A stretch of 6,526 bases of DNA, from the NCBI GenBank assembly GCA_902490145.1, contig CABUCT010000073.1:1-6526 (forward strand), read 5' to 3'. The stretch is from an uncultured Oscillospiraceae bacterium (lineage in GTDB: Bacteria; Bacillota; Clostridia; Oscillospirales; Acutalibacteraceae). The notes beneath the pieces are model-generated. The model saw nothing but the letters and a program-made list of their open reading frames with translations. It had not been told where the DNA came from and did not search any database. The translations under genes and the position numbers were made by a program. Position 1 is the first letter of the stretch, and each line of letters begins with the position of its first letter. This document shows, in pieces, positions 1 through 5,861 of the stretch.

Positions 1-185
1 AAATTACAAAAGACAGCTGTATTGGTGATATTCTCGATGCAAAACCCGATACCGCTCCTCTTTTCCTTGAAATGGGAATGCATTGTTTGGGTTGTCCGTC
101 AGCCAGAGGTGAAACAGTAGAGCAGGCTTGTGCCGTACATGGTATAGATTGCGACGAGCTTGTGGAGAAACTTAACAGAGCATAA
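1..185 (+). CDS. DUF1858-type redox-disulfide domain protein, 5' end cut by window edge
   Basis: The visible frame begins with the last two bases of a codon (probably Lys) and then reads 60 residues to TAA at 183-185. It contains MHCLGCPSA followed by ARGETVEQACAVHGID, which matches the small DUF1858 / 'hybrid-cluster-protein-associated redox disulfide' family (TIGR03980 type). The two cysteines of the CxxC (visible residues 28 and 31) are the expected redox or metal-binding pair. Family members are about 60-70 residues and usually start MKIT or similar, so probably only the start codon and one base are missing. The protein is small, soluble and presumably cytoplasmic. Its exact reaction is not established; a role in redox or nitrosative-stress chemistry is suggested only by the family name. 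A terminator follows directly, so it ends its transcription unit. Confidence 0.85.
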   Translation, partial: ITKDSCIGDILDAKPDTAPLFLEMGMHCLGCPSARGETVEQACAVHGIDCDELVEKLNRA

Positions 186-192
186 ATTGTTT

Positions 193-260
193 AAACTGCG
201 GCGAAGAAAAAGCGACTTTTGCACAAAAGAGCCGCACTGTAATCTATCGCCGCAGTTTTT
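193..260 (+). terminator. Branched Rho-independent terminator after the DUF1858 gene
   Basis: AAACTGCGGCGA (193-204) pairs perfectly with TCGCCGCAGTTT (247-258), followed by a short U run and then ATTTTTAGG. The 42-base interior is unusually long for a terminator loop. It can hold a smaller hairpin, CTTTT-GCAC-AAAAG, giving a branched shape. Position right after the stop codon supports termination. Confidence 0.75.
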
Positions 261-306
261 ATTTTTAGGTTGTTTTTCTATATCTGAATTATCCGTGTGC
301 CGATAT

Positions 307-388
307 AATTACTCAAGACGAAAACCCTTTTGATACAAGCATTTTTGAGTAATTGAGGACTTTTATATAAATAATAAATAACTCAATT
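307..388. repeat. Overlapping inverted repeats with ACTCAA/TTGAGT arms
   Basis: AATTACTCAA (307-316) is perfectly complementary to TTGAGTAATT (345-354). AATTGAG (351-357) is perfectly complementary to CTCAATT (382-388). The two pairings share bases 351-354, so in RNA they would be mutually exclusive; in DNA they could be several copies of one binding site. The first arm overlaps a perfect TATAAT at 304-309. Function is unknown. Confidence 0.5.
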
Positions 389-465
389 CTGTTTTTGTGC
401 AAAGTGTTGTTTTGTTAGGTAATATTACATAAACAAAGCCTTTGAATTTTGTTTAAGTACATATC

Positions 466-494
466 TTGTTTTTTACCATTTTTTTTGATATTAT
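466..494 (+). promoter_or_regulatory. Probable sigma-A-type promoter for the UgpC-NrdR unit
   Basis: TTGTTT (466-471), a 17-base spacer and TATTAT (489-494). The -10 matches the consensus at five of six positions, the -35 only at three. Spacing is ideal and the spacer is T-rich. Transcription would start near 501. The confidence is limited because the surrounding DNA is so A+T-rich that such matches arise by chance. Confidence 0.4.
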
Positions 495-604
495 ATTATC
501 GTACAATTGGGCTGAAAAAAATAAATTTTGTGCCTATAGAAAAATTATGAAAGCCATATTTTTGGCAGTCGTTTTTTATTGTATATTATGGGAGGAATTT
601 TTTA

Positions 605-1747
605 ATGGCAAGCTTATCACTTCGTGGTATCTACAAAAAATATCCGGGCGGTGTTACCGCTGTTTCAGATTTTAATCTTGAAATTAAGGATAAAGAGTTT
701 TTGGTATTGGTTGGACCTTCCGGCTGCGGTAAATCAACTACCCTTCGTATGATCGCAGGACTCGAAGAAATTTCTGAGGGTGAACTTTATATCGGAGACC
801 GTCTTGTAAACGATGTTGCACCTAAGGATCGTGACATTGCGATGGTGTTTCAGAACTATGCACTTTATCCTCACATGACCGTTTTCGGAAACATGGCATT
901 CGGACTTAAGCTCCGTAAAGTTCCAAAAGAAGAAATCAAACGCAGAGTTGAAGAGGCTGCAAGAATCCTTGATATTTCTCACCTTCTCGATCGTAAGCCG
1001 AAGGCTCTTTCGGGCGGTCAGCGTCAGCGTGTTGCCTTGGGTCGTGCTATCGTTCGTGATCCTAAGGTCTTCCTTCTTGACGAACCGCTTTCAAACTTGG
1101 ATGCAAAGCTTCGTGCACAGATGCGTACCGAGCTTTCCAAAATCCACTTGAAACTCGAAACCACCTTTATTTATGTTACCCATGACCAGACCGAGGCTAT
1201 GACCATGGCTGACCGTATCGTTGTTATGAAAGACGGATATATTCAGCAGGTTGATACTCCACAACATCTTTATGATATTCCCTGCAACGCTTTTGTTGCC
1301 GGATTTATCGGTTCTCCTCAAATGAACTTTGTAGATGCTGTTCTTCGCAAAGACGGAGAGAACTTCTATGTTGAATTTGGTTCTGAAGATACCAAAACCC
1401 GCAAGGGTATTAAATACAGAATCAAGCTTCCCGCATCCAAAAATGAAAAGGGATGTCTTGAACCGTTTGAGGACAAGGAAATCATTATGGGTATCCGTCC
1501 TGAACATATTCATGACGAAGATATGTATCTTTCAACCATGACCGATGGTATCATTGAAGCTAAGGTTGAAGTTACTGAGCTTATGGGTGCAGAAACATAT
1601 CTCTATCTCAGCTGTGAAGGCAATAACTTCACTGCCCGTGTTGATCCGTCAACACTTGCCAAATCAGGAGACACTATCAAAGTTGCTTTGGATACTTCAA
1701 GAATCCATATCTTTGATAAAGAAACCGAAAAAACCATCACTAACTAA
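605..1747 (+). CDS. ugpC: UgpC/MsmX-type sugar ABC importer ATPase
   Basis: This 380-residue protein is a CUT1-class (carbohydrate uptake) ATPase that powers sugar or glycerol-phosphate import at the inner face of the membrane. Visible motifs in order: Walker A GPSGCGKST (37-45), Q-loop Gln83 in VFQNYALYPHMTV, signature LSGGQ (135-139), Walker B FLLDE (156-160), D-loop NLDAK (164-168) and switch His193 in VTHDQTEAM. The C-terminal third is the OB/TOBE-type regulatory domain with MGIRPEH at 295-301. Length and architecture are normal for the family. The start has GGGAGG at 590-595, nine bases upstream. No permease or binding protein lies beside it; in Firmicutes such lone ATPases (MsmX, MsmK) often serve several sugar importers encoded elsewhere, so a multi-importer role is likely but inferred. 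nrdR follows after 23 bases. The ugpC symbol is the family name; the true substrate is not known. Confidence 0.93.
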   Translation: MASLSLRGIYKKYPGGVTAVSDFNLEIKDKEFLVLVGPSGCGKSTTLRMIAGLEEISEGELYIGDRLVNDVAPKDRDIAMVFQNYALYPHMTVFGNMAFGLKLRKVPKEEIKRRVEEAARILDISHLLDRKPKALSGGQRQRVALGRAIVRDPKVFLLDEPLSNLDAKLRAQMRTELSKIHLKLETTFIYVTHDQTEAMTMADRIVVMKDGYIQQVDTPQHLYDIPCNAFVAGFIGSPQMNFVDAVLRKDGENFYVEFGSEDTKTRKGIKYRIKLPASKNEKGCLEPFEDKEIIMGIRPEHIHDEDMYLSTMTDGIIEAKVEVTELMGAETYLYLSCEGNNFTARVDPSTLAKSGDTIKVALDTSRIHIFDKETEKTITN

Positions 1748-1770
1748 TTATTCACGGGTGATATAAAACT

Positions 1771-2241
1771 ATGAAATGTCCATATTGCGGATATGAGGAA
1801 AGCAAGGTTATTGATTCCCGTCCGACAGATGAGGGCGAACGAATTCGCCGCCGTCGCGAATGTCTTAAATGCCAAAAGAGATTTACGACTTATGAGATAA
1901 TCGAAAGCCTTCCTACTATTGTGGTAAAGCGTGATAAATCACGCGAGCAGTATGATCGTAATAAGCTTATAAATAGCTTGCTTCGTGCCTGCGAAAAACG
2001 TACTGTTTCAATTGAAACAGTAGAAAAAGCGGTTGATAACATCGAAAAGGTGATTCAAAATTCTCTTGACCGCGAGGTTTCTTCAATGCAAATCGGTGAG
2101 TTGGCAATGGAACAGCTCAAAGAAATCGACGAAGTTGCATATGTAAGATTTGCTTCGGTATATCGCCAGTTCCGAGATATTAACACCTTTATGGATGAAC
2201 TGAATAAGTTGCTTAATAACCGCAACGGCGAAAAGCTTTAA
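1771..2241 (+). CDS. nrdR: Transcriptional repressor NrdR
   Basis: NrdR is a nucleotide-sensing repressor that binds NrdR boxes upstream of ribonucleotide reductase genes and so controls dNTP supply. The 156 residues show a four-cysteine zinc ribbon, CPYC (Cys3, Cys6) and CLKC (Cys31, Cys34), with the family's VIDSRP and RRRREC stretches between. An ATP-cone follows from about residue 49, beginning IVVKRDKSREQYDRNKL, and the conserved VAYVRFASVYRQF lies at 122-134. Length is typical. The start is supported by a weak ribosome site, GGTGA at 1757-1761, and by family-typical MKCPYC at the N terminus. It lies 23 bases after the sugar ATPase gene and before a strong terminator, so the two genes are probably co-transcribed. 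I see no NrdR-box-like site and no ribonucleotide reductase gene in the window, so its targets are elsewhere. Confidence 0.97.
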   Translation: MKCPYCGYEESKVIDSRPTDEGERIRRRRECLKCQKRFTTYEIIESLPTIVVKRDKSREQYDRNKLINSLLRACEKRTVSIETVEKAVDNIEKVIQNSLDREVSSMQIGELAMEQLKEIDEVAYVRFASVYRQFRDINTFMDELNKLLNNRNGEKL

Positions 2242-2249
2242 ACAAAAAT

Positions 2250-2284
2250 AAATCCCCCGGCAGAAGCAGAACCGGGGGATTTTT
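2250..2284 (+). terminator. Strong Rho-independent terminator after nrdR
   Basis: AAATCCCCCGG (2250-2260) pairs perfectly with CCGGGGGATTT (2272-2282) around an 11-base loop, and the 3' arm runs into TTTTT. On the minus strand the stem is followed by ATTTATTTTTG, so it may stop transcription from both sides. Confidence 0.9.
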
Positions 2285-2491
2285 CTTTAATGAAGTCAAA
2301 ATATTCGAATTACTTTTCTGAATATTATCTGCCAAACTCTCTAAAGTCATAATTTAAATTTTCTTTCTTAAATGCAGGGAAAAGAATTTAAGACAGCTCT
2401 TATGTGAACACACCAAAACAGCTGTTAAAACAGCAATATTTCTAAAAAAGCGAAAAATCCCGCTGTTTTATTCGGAATTTTTATAAAACAA
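2285..2491. other. Gap between nrdR terminator and importer promoter
   Basis: No gene is supported on either strand. There is a 7-bp inverted repeat, AATATTC (2300-2306) with GAATATT (2320-2326). On the minus strand an open stretch at 2325-2387 would encode ILFPAFKKENLNYDFREFGR before a stop, but it has no start codon and a stop on its upstream side, so at best it is the tail of a decayed gene. The remainder holds the AAAACAGC repeats described separately. Confidence 0.4.
2415..2470. repeat. Three copies of AAAACAGC, two direct and one inverted
   Basis: AAAACAGC occurs at 2415-2422 and 2427-2434 (12-base step), and as GCTGTTTT at 2462-2469. The second and third copies form a perfect 9-bp inverted repeat, TAAAACAGC (2426-2434) with GCTGTTTTA (2462-2470), around 27 bases. 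The first copy sits in a 10-base palindrome, AACAGCTGTT (2417-2426). It lies just upstream of the importer promoter, so it could be an activator or repressor site or a back-up terminator; neither is shown. Confidence 0.5.
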
Positions 2492-2520
2492 TTGATTTTT
2501 GTGCTTTAAAGTGTTATACT
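2492..2520 (+). promoter_or_regulatory. Promoter of the TrpXYZ-like importer operon
   Basis: TTGATT (2492-2497), a 17-base spacer and TATACT (2515-2520); four and five of six consensus positions match, and TG lies one base upstream of the -10 as in extended -10 promoters. Transcription would start near 2527, giving a leader of about 160 nt before the lipoprotein gene. It is the best promoter match in the window. Confidence 0.7.
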
Positions 2521-2526
2521 TTTTAA

Positions 2527-2685
2527 AATACGTGCATGCGATACAGTCACATTAAAGATTGCTGTAATGCTATGCTGCATTCCATAACTTTCTGGGTATT
2601 TTCACTCATACCGTATTTATGACTATTTTTATTTGTATTCATTTTTGATCGGGCGATCAAAAAATAATATTAAGGGGATATTTTT
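2527..2685 (+). promoter_or_regulatory. Long structured leader of the importer operon, class unknown
   Basis: Several short stems can form: TACAG (2542-2546) with CTGTA (2562-2566); alternatively AATGC (2566-2570) with GCATT (2577-2581); GGTAT (2595-2599) with ATACC (2608-2612); then the palindrome at 2642-2663. The first two stems share A2566. The leader ends with AAGGGGA (2672-2678), the ribosome site. I do not see a T-box (no AGGGTGG-type antiterminator element), a Trp-rich leader peptide, or the core of a riboswitch I can name. No U-tailed terminator is visible, so any RNA control would have to act on translation. Confidence 0.4.
2642..2663. promoter_or_regulatory. Perfect palindrome before the lipoprotein gene, possible operator
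   Basis: TTTTTGATCG (2642-2651) and CGATCAAAAA (2654-2663) are exact inverted repeats separated by GG. The centre is G+C-rich in an A+T-rich setting. The 3' arm ends in A rather than U, so it is not a + strand terminator. It ends eight bases before the AAGGGGA ribosome site. The symmetry fits a dimeric repressor site acting as a roadblock, or an RNA hairpin affecting translation. Confidence 0.5.
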
Positions 2686-3669
2686 ATGAAAGCGAAAAAA
2701 CTTATTTCACTGATTCTAACCATTGCTTTATTGGTTACAACTGCCTTTTCAATGTCAGCTTGTTCTAATAAAGACAAAACTACCAGCAAAGACAGTTACA
2801 CAATCGGCATCGTACAAACACTCGAGCACGATGCACTCGATGCGGCAACAAAAGGATTTCAAGATGCCTTGAAAGAACGGTTGGGCAGCAAAGTAACTTT
2901 TGATTACAAAAATGCCCAAAACGATTCGCCTACTTGTGCGACCATTGTAAACAACTTTGTTTCCAACAAGGTTGATCTCATCCTGGCCAATGCTACTTCT
3001 GCATTGCAGGCTGCTCAATCCGGAACCAGTACAATTCCTGTTTTGGGCACTTCAATCACTGATTATGCAACTGCTTTGGGTATGTCAGACTGGACAGGTA
3101 AAACCGGAACAAATATCTCCGGCACCAGTGACTTAGCACCGTTGGACAAACAAGCCGACATGCTTCACGAATTATTCCCGAATGCTAAAAAGGTTGGATT
3201 GCTGTATTGTTCTGCTGAATCTAATTCTTTGTATCAAATTGATACTATTCAACCAAAGCTTGAAGCATACGGTTATACCTGCACCCGTTATAGTTTTTCA
3301 GATTCCAATGATATTACTTCCGTTGCCCAAAACGCTTGTAAAGAAGAGGTAATTTACATTCCCACCGACAACACTGCTGCTAACAACACCGAATTGATTA
3401 ACAACGTTTTCAGTCCCGCAGGTATACCTGTAATCGCAGGTGAGAAAGGAATTTGTAAAGGCTGTGGAGTCGCAACTTTAAGCATTGATTATTATGATAT
3501 CGGTTATGAAACCGGCAAAATGGCTTATGAAATTTTAGTAGACGGTAAAAATCCGGGCGATATGGAAGTCCGCTCTGCTTCCAACACTAAAAAAATGTAT
3601 AATGTCGATTTGTGCAAAGCCTTAAATATCACTGTACCGGATGATTATGAAGCAATTCCGGCAGAATAA
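2686..3669 (+). CDS. TrpX-like substrate-binding lipoprotein of an ABC importer
   Basis: This 327-residue protein should sit outside the membrane on a lipid anchor and deliver a small solute to the permease encoded next. Residues 1-25 are a lipoprotein signal peptide (KAKK, hydrophobic stretch, MSAC lipobox with Cys26). The rest matches the ABC_sub_bind family (PF04392): TIGIVQTLEHDALDAATKGF near the mature start, an inner segment with VDLILANATSALQAAQ, and LSIDYYDIGYETGKMAYEIL near the end. Characterised members of this family in streptococci (TrpX) bind tryptophan; other members have unknown ligands, so the substrate is inferred. The mature part has seven further cysteines, including a CxxC at 257-260, unusual for an exported protein but tolerable in an anaerobe. 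AAGGGGA lies eight bases before the start. The permease gene follows after 41 bases. Confidence 0.9.
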   Translation: MKAKKLISLILTIALLVTTAFSMSACSNKDKTTSKDSYTIGIVQTLEHDALDAATKGFQDALKERLGSKVTFDYKNAQNDSPTCATIVNNFVSNKVDLILANATSALQAAQSGTSTIPVLGTSITDYATALGMSDWTGKTGTNISGTSDLAPLDKQADMLHELFPNAKKVGLLYCSAESNSLYQIDTIQPKLEAYGYTCTRYSFSDSNDITSVAQNACKEEVIYIPTDNTAANNTELINNVFSPAGIPVIAGEKGICKGCGVATLSIDYYDIGYETGKMAYEILVDGKNPGDMEVRSASNTKKMYNVDLCKALNITVPDDYEAIPAE

Positions 3670-3710
3670 ACCCGACCACTCATTTCTTTAAGGTAGGAGG
3701 TTCCTTCCCC

Positions 3711-4631
3711 ATGCTTTCTCTGTTAAACGCTTTACCCGGTGCAGTAGCACAAGGCTTAATTTGGGGCATTATGGGTATTGGCGTATACATAACCTATAAA
3801 ATTTTAGATATTGCCGATTTAACCGTAGACGGCTCTATGGCTACCGGTGGTGCCGTTTTCATAATGTTAATGTTAAATGGCCATAACGTGTGGCTTGCCA
3901 CCCTTTTGGCAGTACTTGCCGGTATGCTGTGCGGTTTAGTCACAGGTTTATTCCATACTCTTATGGGTATTCCTGCTATATTAGCGGGTATTCTTACCCA
4001 ACTCGCTTTATATTCTGTTAATTTAAAGATTTTGGGAAAGGCAAACCAGGCAATTAATGTTGATAAATATTCGTTGTTAGTTTCTTTACGCTGGGTAAGT
4101 AATTTTTCCGCTAACAATCCTATTATTGTTGTGCTTTTATTCACGTTAGTTACTATCGTTCTGTTATATTGGTTCTTCGGTACCGAACTCGGGTGTTCTT
4201 TGCGGGCCACCGGCTGCAATTTGCATATGAGCCGTGCCCAAGGAATTAACACAAAGTTTAACACGGTACTGGGACTCATGATTTCAAACGGTTTGGTTGC
4301 CTTATCGGGTGCATTGCTTGTGCAATATCAAGGCTTTGCTGATGTCAGCATGGGACGTGGTGCCATTGTAATCGGCCTTGCTGCCGTGGTTATTGGTCAT
4401 GCGATTTTCAGCCATTTATTCCACAATTTTGCACTTAAATTGCTGGCTGTTACTTTTGGTGCCGTTATTTATTATTTGGTATACACTTTCGCTATTTGGC
4501 TAAAGGTTGATCCTGATCTGTTAAAAATGCTGTCAGCGCTAGTGGTTGCTGTATTTTTAGCTATTCCTTATTGGAAGTCAAAGTTAGTTGTAGGAAAACA
4601 GCCCAAGAAGGAGACAAAGACAAATGCTTGA
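3711..4631 (+). CDS. TrpY-like ABC importer permease
   Basis: This 306-residue membrane protein forms the channel of the importer. It belongs to the branched-chain-type permease family (BPD_transp_2, PF02653; COG4120 group). I judge about eight membrane segments, starting with AVAQGLIWGIMGIGVYITYK and ending with LSALVVAVFLAIPYW before a basic, lysine-rich cytoplasmic tail. GTELGCSLRATGCN at about residues 158-171 is the cytoplasmic coupling loop typical of this family and should contact the ATPase. Length is normal. The start is set by a full AGGAGG at 3695-3700, ten bases upstream. Its 3' end overlaps the ATPase gene by eight bases, which indicates translational coupling and equal supply of the two subunits. 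Leucine is mostly TTA/TTG, unlike in the UgpC gene. Confidence 0.92.
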   Translation: MLSLLNALPGAVAQGLIWGIMGIGVYITYKILDIADLTVDGSMATGGAVFIMLMLNGHNVWLATLLAVLAGMLCGLVTGLFHTLMGIPAILAGILTQLALYSVNLKILGKANQAINVDKYSLLVSLRWVSNFSANNPIIVVLLFTLVTIVLLYWFFGTELGCSLRATGCNLHMSRAQGINTKFNTVLGLMISNGLVALSGALLVQYQGFADVSMGRGAIVIGLAAVVIGHAIFSHLFHNFALKLLAVTFGAVIYYLVYTFAIWLKVDPDLLKMLSALVVAVFLAIPYWKSKLVVGKQPKKETKTNA

Positions 4632-5418
4632 CATTCTAAATATTTGTAAAACCTTCAATCCCGGCACAGTCAATGAAAAGGTTGCATTAGACGATGTTTC
4701 ACTGCATTTAGACAAAGGAGACTTTGTAACCGTTATCGGCGGAAACGGTGCCGGAAAATCCACCCTGCTGAATGCTATTGCGGGGACATGGCCTTTAGAC
4801 AGCGGTCATATCATAGTGGATGGTGTCGAGTTAACTAAAATGCCGGAATACAAGCGAGCTAAATATTTAGGTCGGGTATTTCAGGATCCTATGTGGGGCA
4901 CTGCTGCTGACATGGGAATTGAAGAAAACTTAGCCCTTGCCAAACGCCGCGGTCAGCACCGTACTTTAAAATGGGGAATTTCTGCTGCCGAAAGACAAGA
5001 ATATAAACAGTTGTTAGCTTCTTTAAATTTAGGATTAGAAAACCGCTTGACCTCTAAAGTAGGATTATTATCCGGCGGACAAAGGCAGGCTGTTACTCTG
5101 TTAATGGCCTCTTTGAAAAATCCTAAAGTATTGTTGTTAGATGAGCACACTGCTGCACTGGATCCCAAAACAGCAGATACCGTATTATCATTAACAGATC
5201 GTTTTGTTGAAGAAGGAAATTTAACAGCACTAATGGTAACTCATAACATGAAAGATGCTATTGTTCACGGAAATCGTTTGATTATGATGAATAATGCTAA
5301 AATTATTCTTGACATTCGCGGTGAGGAGAAAAAATCATTGACTGTTGAAATGCTTCTGGATGAATTTGCTAAAGCCAGCGGTGACGAGTTTTCAAACGAC
5401 AAAACATTACTGTCATAA
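4624..5418 (+). CDS. TrpZ-like ABC importer ATPase
   Basis: This 264-residue cytoplasmic protein hydrolyses ATP to drive the importer encoded by the two preceding genes. Motifs: Walker A GGNGAGKST (39-47), Q-loop Gln87 in RVFQDPMWGT, signature LSGGQRQ (149-155), Walker B VLLLDEHTAALDP with Asp173 and catalytic Glu174, and switch His207 in VTHNM. The DEHTAALDP form, with His after the Glu instead of Pro, is characteristic of the COG1101 group that pairs with ABC_sub_bind lipoproteins, and agrees with the operon. All catalytic residues are present. The start is supported by AAGGAGA (4608-4614), nine bases upstream and inside the permease gene. The short acidic C-terminal tail has no recognised regulatory domain. 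A strong terminator follows, closing the three-gene unit. The substrate is inferred only from the family. Confidence 0.93.
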   Translation: MLDILNICKTFNPGTVNEKVALDDVSLHLDKGDFVTVIGGNGAGKSTLLNAIAGTWPLDSGHIIVDGVELTKMPEYKRAKYLGRVFQDPMWGTAADMGIEENLALAKRRGQHRTLKWGISAAERQEYKQLLASLNLGLENRLTSKVGLLSGGQRQAVTLLMASLKNPKVLLLDEHTAALDPKTADTVLSLTDRFVEEGNLTALMVTHNMKDAIVHGNRLIMMNNAKIILDIRGEEKKSLTVEMLLDEFAKASGDEFSNDKTLLS

Positions 5419-5447
5419 TTTTTAGAACTAAATTTTCTGTTTAAACT

Positions 5448-5481
5448 AAAAAGCTTCGTGTTTTTAACACGGAGCTTTTTT
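5448..5481 (+). terminator. Strong terminator of the importer operon
   Basis: AAAAAGCTTCGTGTT (5448-5462) pairs with AACACGGAGCTTTTT (5466-5480) across a TTT loop, with one internal T-G pair, ending in a run of six T. The A-rich 5' arm and U-rich 3' arm make it suited to stop transcription in both directions. Confidence 0.9.
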
Positions 5482-5545
5482 ATTTTCTCAGGCAAAACAA
5501 GGATAACAATATTGGTAGGTAATACTTTAATATAATTTACATAGA

Positions 5546-5583
5546 AACAGAGAAGGGAACAGTAATCCGTTCCCTTCTCTGTT
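5546..5583. terminator. Perfect 15-bp hairpin, possible terminator
   Basis: AACAGAGAAGGGAAC (5546-5560) and GTTCCCTTCTCTGTT (5569-5583) are exact inverted repeats around an eight-base loop. The U run is weak on either strand (AAATTTTATT on +, TCTATGTAAATT on -), so it is less typical than the terminator at 5448. Being only five bases from the stop of the possible minus-strand remnant, it could be that gene's terminator. Confidence 0.5.
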
Positions 5584-5588
5584 AAATT

Positions 5589-5636
5589 TTATTCTTCCAT
5601 TTCCTCTTTCATAGCAGTGATTATTTCATCTATCAT
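5589..5636 (-). pseudogene. Possible minus-strand gene tail or very small peptide
   Basis: Read on the minus strand, ATG at 5636 gives MIDEIITAMKEEMEE and then TAA at 5591-5589. The frame stays open further upstream for about 20 codons (including IQFSSIDS) until a stop near 5700. The peptide is acidic and looks like the end of an amphipathic helix rather than random A+T-rich translation, and a perfect hairpin follows the stop. No ribosome site with clear spacing precedes the ATG. It may be the 3' end of a deleted gene or chance; I do not recognise a family. Confidence 0.25.
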
Positions 5637-5854
5637 ACTATCTATAGAAGAGAATTGAATATTTTTTTGTATTATTTTCCCCTTTTTTGAAATTAATTTT
5701 TATTTTGAACTGAATACAGCTACAATTGCAACCCAATTATGTGAGAAAATTAAAATAAAGATAAAGTAACTTTATTTAATTTATTTTTTTGGGGGTGTAC
5801 ACAATGTAGCATTATAAATTATTTTGTAAGTAAAAATTGTGTGTATAAAAATTT

Positions 5855-5861
5855 AAAGGAG
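5855..5861 (+). promoter_or_regulatory. Ribosome site AAAGGAG that points to the start at 5875
   Basis: AAAGGAG is the only good ribosome site upstream of the last gene. It lies 13 bases before ATG 5875, a little long. The TTG at 5948, the first possible start in the main frame, has no ribosome site. This is the chief evidence that translation begins at 5875 and that the main frame was once joined to it. Confidence 0.6.

Larger units (their letters stand above)
261..604 (+). other. Intergenic region upstream of the sugar ATPase gene
   Basis: I see no credible gene here. A frame of 69 codons starting at 466 overlaps the real gene at 605, has no ribosome site and a low-complexity Phe/Ile/Lys-rich product, so it is dismissed. 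The region is very A+T-rich. It contains a perfect TATAAT at 304-309 without a recognisable -35, a cluster of ACTCAA/TTGAGT inverted repeats (307-388), and a probable promoter (466-494). The transcript leader from that promoter would be about 100 nt long. Confidence 0.6.

Noticed and set aside
562..589. Promoter-like TTGGCA, 16 bases, TATTAT directly before the sugar ATPase gene
   Set aside because: The match is good, but transcription would start at about 596, leaving the GGGAGG ribosome site at 590-595 out of the message.
466..675. Plus-strand frame of 69 codons before the sugar ATPase gene
   Set aside because: It overlaps the real gene, lacks a ribosome site and encodes a low-complexity Phe/Lys-rich sequence typical of A+T-rich noncoding DNA.
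1091..1513. Minus-strand open frame of 140 codons inside the sugar ATPase gene
   Set aside because: It lies wholly antisense to a gene with all ABC ATPase motifs and has no recognisable protein features of its own.
2325..2387. Minus-strand open stretch ending in ENLNYDFREFGR
   Set aside because: About 20 codons with no start codon and a stop immediately upstream; it could be the end of a lost gene, but chance explains it as well.
2645..2673. Promoter-like TTGATC, 17 bases, TATTAA before the lipoprotein gene
   Set aside because: The -35 lies in the palindrome and the -10 overlaps the ribosome site, so the message would lack that site.
3794..4279. Minus-strand open frame of 161 codons inside the permease gene
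   Set aside because: It is antisense to a clear membrane permease gene; long antisense frames are common there and no domain is visible.
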